Of a stretch of DNA of 64,000 nucleotides, positions 62,258 through 64,000 are shown piece after piece. Source of the DNA: Arcobacter roscoffensis (GTDB lineage Bacteria; Campylobacterota; Campylobacteria; Campylobacterales; Arcobacteraceae); NCBI RefSeq assembly GCF_024267655.1, contig NZ_CP100595.1:2480001-2544000 (forward strand), given 5' to 3'. The position numbers and the translations under genes are program-made. Under the pieces are notes generated by a model that saw only the letters and a program-made list of their open reading frames with translations, was not told the DNA's origin and made no database searches. How positions within the stretch are numbered: position 1 is the stretch's first letter; the number at the start of each line of letters is the position of its first letter.

Positions 62258-62575
62258 TTATTTTTTATTTTGTGTTTCTTCTAGTTGTTGAAGGATGTAT
62301 GCTTTTACTTTCATCATATCTTCCGTAGGATATTTATATTCAGCATCACCTTTAGTAATTTTTACAAAAAAGTCTTTTGAATTCTTGTTATACCCAAATT
62401 TTACATTATCTAAAATTACTTCATTTGCTTGTATTTCTTGTTTACTACCAAGTGTTTTTTTATACTCTTCATCTTGAATTAGCTTACTTTTTTCACTCGT
62501 TTCGTTTACTTTTTCAACTTTTTCAATATTATTTAGTTTTGCATTATCTATTTCAGCGACTCTACCAAGTTCCAT
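62258..62575 (-). CDS. FlaG-like protein
   Basis: A 105-residue charged protein. The C-terminal VKFGYNKNSKDFFVKITKG and EYKYPTEDMMKVKAYILQQL echo the FlaG pattern (strand, strand, then (I/Y)P.(E/D).....). FlaG is linked to filament length, and the N-terminal half is a disordered Lys/Glu/Asn stretch as in FlaG. It is the first gene of the long flagellar operon, with a GGAG-type ribosome site. Confidence 0.6.
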   Translation of the reverse strand: MELGRVAEIDNAKLNNIEKVEKVNETSEKSKLIQDEEYKKTLGSKQEIQANEVILDNVKFGYNKNSKDFFVKITKGDAEYKYPTEDMMKVKAYILQQLEETQNKK

Positions 62576-62607
62576 ACTAGACTCCTTGAAAGATACTATT
62601 TTTAAAT

Positions 62608-62613
62608 ATTATA
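62608..62613 (-). promoter_or_regulatory. Promoter -10 of the flagellar supercluster
   Basis: On the minus strand TGCTATAAT gives an extended -10 box, 33 bp before the FlaG-like start. The -35 zone is a T-rich tract. No sigma-54 or sigma-28 consensus was seen in this gap, so basal sigma-70-type expression of the early flagellar genes is suggested. Confidence 0.55.
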
Positions 62614-62662
62614 GCAGAAAAAAATTTAAATAATTAGTTGTATAAAAAGTTTTATGTATAAA

Positions 62663-64000
62663 TTATAAAGATTCTAAATATTCATCAAAGCCAATAAGTT
62701 TAAAGTCAATAAGGGCATCTTTATAAGCCTGCGTAATATATTGCTTTGCACTTGAAATCTTAAGTTCTTGAATTAGCTGTACAGCCGTTAAAAAGTCTGC
62801 ATCCTTATCATTCAAAATTGCTTTAATTAATGAAATTTGAATTGAAGCGTCATTATATCTTCCTGCTTCAAGTAAACCAGCAACTAAAAGATACATCGTA
62901 TACTTATCCTCAAGTTTATACTCTTTTTGCAAATACTCAATTGTTTTGATAGTCTCATCAGGTTTACCCAAATGCAAATCACTTAAAGCCTTAGTTCGAA
63001 GATAAGATGGAGACTTTTTACCCACGATTGTTAAATCAGCTTTTTTCATTAAGCCAATTGCTTTTAAAATATCAATATAATATTTTGTGATAATAAGTGG
63101 ACCTTCTAAAAAATTATTATTAAGAGTTAAAGGAACACTATCTTGTAATCTAGAGAAATACTTATAATTACTCTCATTTTCATTTCTATAGACTAACCTC
63201 ATTAAATATGTCAAAGGGTCTTTAAAGTGTTTTGATAATAAAGGATGATCTATTGTATGTTCATTATTTTTTAGCTTTTCTAAATAGTCTAAAGCCTTAG
63301 AAAAAATAGTGTTTTTATAAGATAATGCTTCTTTTTCAAACTTATATTCTTCATTTATAAATAGTTTATACACTTTTTTAGCAAAATAGTTATAAGTTCC
63401 TTCTTTTGATCTTATTATTGCATCAATATAATCTTGATCTTTTAGTTTTTTTCCTAATTTATTTGCTGTTATAAGAGTCATTACAGCATATAATTTATTA
63501 CCAGGATTTAACTTAAAAGCTTTTTGAAAATGCTTATGAGCATTAAAATAATCTTGAATATGTGTGTACGATAATGCTAAATTATAATATATGTAAGACT
63601 TAGTATCTGTGGCTAAAAGTTTTTTTAGTTTAACCACTCTTATTATAGGATCTTCTTTTATAATACTTAAAAATTTATTGTTATACTCTACCATTTCTTC
63701 TAAAGAGTCTAGATTACCTTGTGAATTAAAAATAAAGCCTTTTGAACTATCATAAATAATCTCTTGAGAATCTGAAAAAATAAATGGTGCGAAATAGAAT
63801 AAAAAACTATAATTTCGATCATCATCAAATTTCAATACAAAATCTAAATAGTCTTTTGCTGTGTATTTATTTTCATTAAAAAATATTTCTAATGGTAAAT
63901 CTTGATTGGCTTTAAAAATAGATTTTCTTTCTTGTATTAAATCCAAATTCTCTCTTAATCTTTCAATATTATTAGATTTTAAATCTATAAAAACTCTAAA
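62663..64000 (-). CDS. TPR-repeat protein, 5' end outside the window (PflB-like candidate)
   Basis: The frame is open from position 64000; the internal TTG at 63946 is not a required start, because coding continues upstream (for example SNNIERLREN just before it). The visible part (about 445 residues) contains classical TPR units (YNLALSYTHIQDYFNAHKHF, QKAFKLNPGNKLYAV) and further helical repeats, and ends FIGFDEYLESL-like. Position next to the motA/motB/fliY operon suggests a motor-associated protein; Campylobacterota use the TPR protein PflB at the stator. No TM helix is visible in the part seen, so this is only a suggestion. Confidence 0.65.
   Translation of the reverse strand, partial: FRVFIDLKSNNIERLRENLDLIQERKSIFKANQDLPLEIFFNENKYTAKDYLDFVLKFDDDRNYSFLFYFAPFIFSDSQEIIYDSSKGFIFNSQGNLDSLEEMVEYNNKFLSIIKEDPIIRVVKLKKLLATDTKSYIYYNLALSYTHIQDYFNAHKHFQKAFKLNPGNKLYAVMTLITANKLGKKLKDQDYIDAIIRSKEGTYNYFAKKVYKLFINEEYKFEKEALSYKNTIFSKALDYLEKLKNNEHTIDHPLLSKHFKDPLTYLMRLVYRNENESNYKYFSRLQDSVPLTLNNNFLEGPLIITKYYIDILKAIGLMKKADLTIVGKKSPSYLRTKALSDLHLGKPDETIKTIEYLQKEYKLEDKYTMYLLVAGLLEAGRYNDASIQISLIKAILNDKDADFLTAVQLIQELKISSAKQYITQAYKDALIDFKLIGFDEYLESL

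Overview
The window is a very A+T-rich stretch of a Campylobacterota chromosome, most likely an Arcobacter-type organism (Arcobacteraceae). This is inferred from the flagellar gene set (FlhF/FlhG, FliY, a periplasmic TPR protein), the HQWRQPL-type sensor kinase, the ferredoxin-thioredoxin reductase/rhodanese protein, and the codon and base composition. No tRNA or rRNA genes, insertion sequences or prophage genes were recognised.

Layout. Positions 1-5880: pyruvate dehydrogenase operon aceE (5' end outside the window), aceF and lpdA, closed by a strong hairpin. Positions 5907-7109: two minus-strand genes, an FTR catalytic/rhodanese fusion and a BLUF blue-light sensor. Positions 7213-15205: a complete type II-B-like CRISPR-Cas locus. 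It has a 16-repeat array with 37-nt repeats, a tracrRNA gene on the plus strand, and a minus-strand operon cas9 - rhuM/PLD-like gene - cas1 - cas2 - cas4. A WYL-domain regulator (15439-16365) is divergent from cas9 and a possible 25-residue membrane microprotein lies between them. Positions 16437-23864: an HD-GYP phosphodiesterase, then aat, a cytochrome c lipoprotein, a flagellin, clpA and clpS. This looks like an N-degron cluster (clpS-clpA-aat) interrupted by two unrelated genes. bioD follows, divergent from clpS.

Positions 24903-33400 hold a metabolic cluster: a CitE-like protein, an acyl-CoA synthetase fused to a CitE-type lyase, a double-MaoC mesaconyl-CoA hydratase-like protein, a malyl/beta-methylmalyl-CoA lyase-like protein, a class I fumarase/mesaconase and an FAH-like protein. 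Together these could interconvert glyoxylate + propionyl-CoA, mesaconate and citramalate, and pyruvate + acetyl-CoA. This resembles the second half of the 3-hydroxypropionate bi-cycle, but with a free-acid (mesaconate/citramalate) route. That assignment is inference.

Positions 33429-39552: an NIT-domain chemoreceptor, a flavin reductase-like protein, a sensor histidine kinase and a small protein. Positions 39543-62575: a long minus-strand run with almost no intergenic space. It starts with a FlaG-like gene and fliY, motA, motB, flgJ-like, flgN-like, flgA-like, flhF, flhG, a small membrane protein, fliE, flgC, fliK, fliR, flhB, a TPR protein, fliI, flgL and flhA. It then continues without a break into a BatD-like gene, an HlyD-like adaptor, a molybdopterin oxidoreductase and an MFS transporter. 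A TPR protein (62663-64000) is cut by the right edge.

The two areas most worth follow-up are the CRISPR locus and the CoA-ester cluster. In the CRISPR locus, a rhuM/PLD gene is embedded with 1-nt junctions inside the cas operon, a promoter-like sequence sits inside every repeat, and the array appears to be transcribed toward its leader. In the CoA-ester cluster, the ligase-lyase fusion suggests an undescribed citramalate/mesaconate route.
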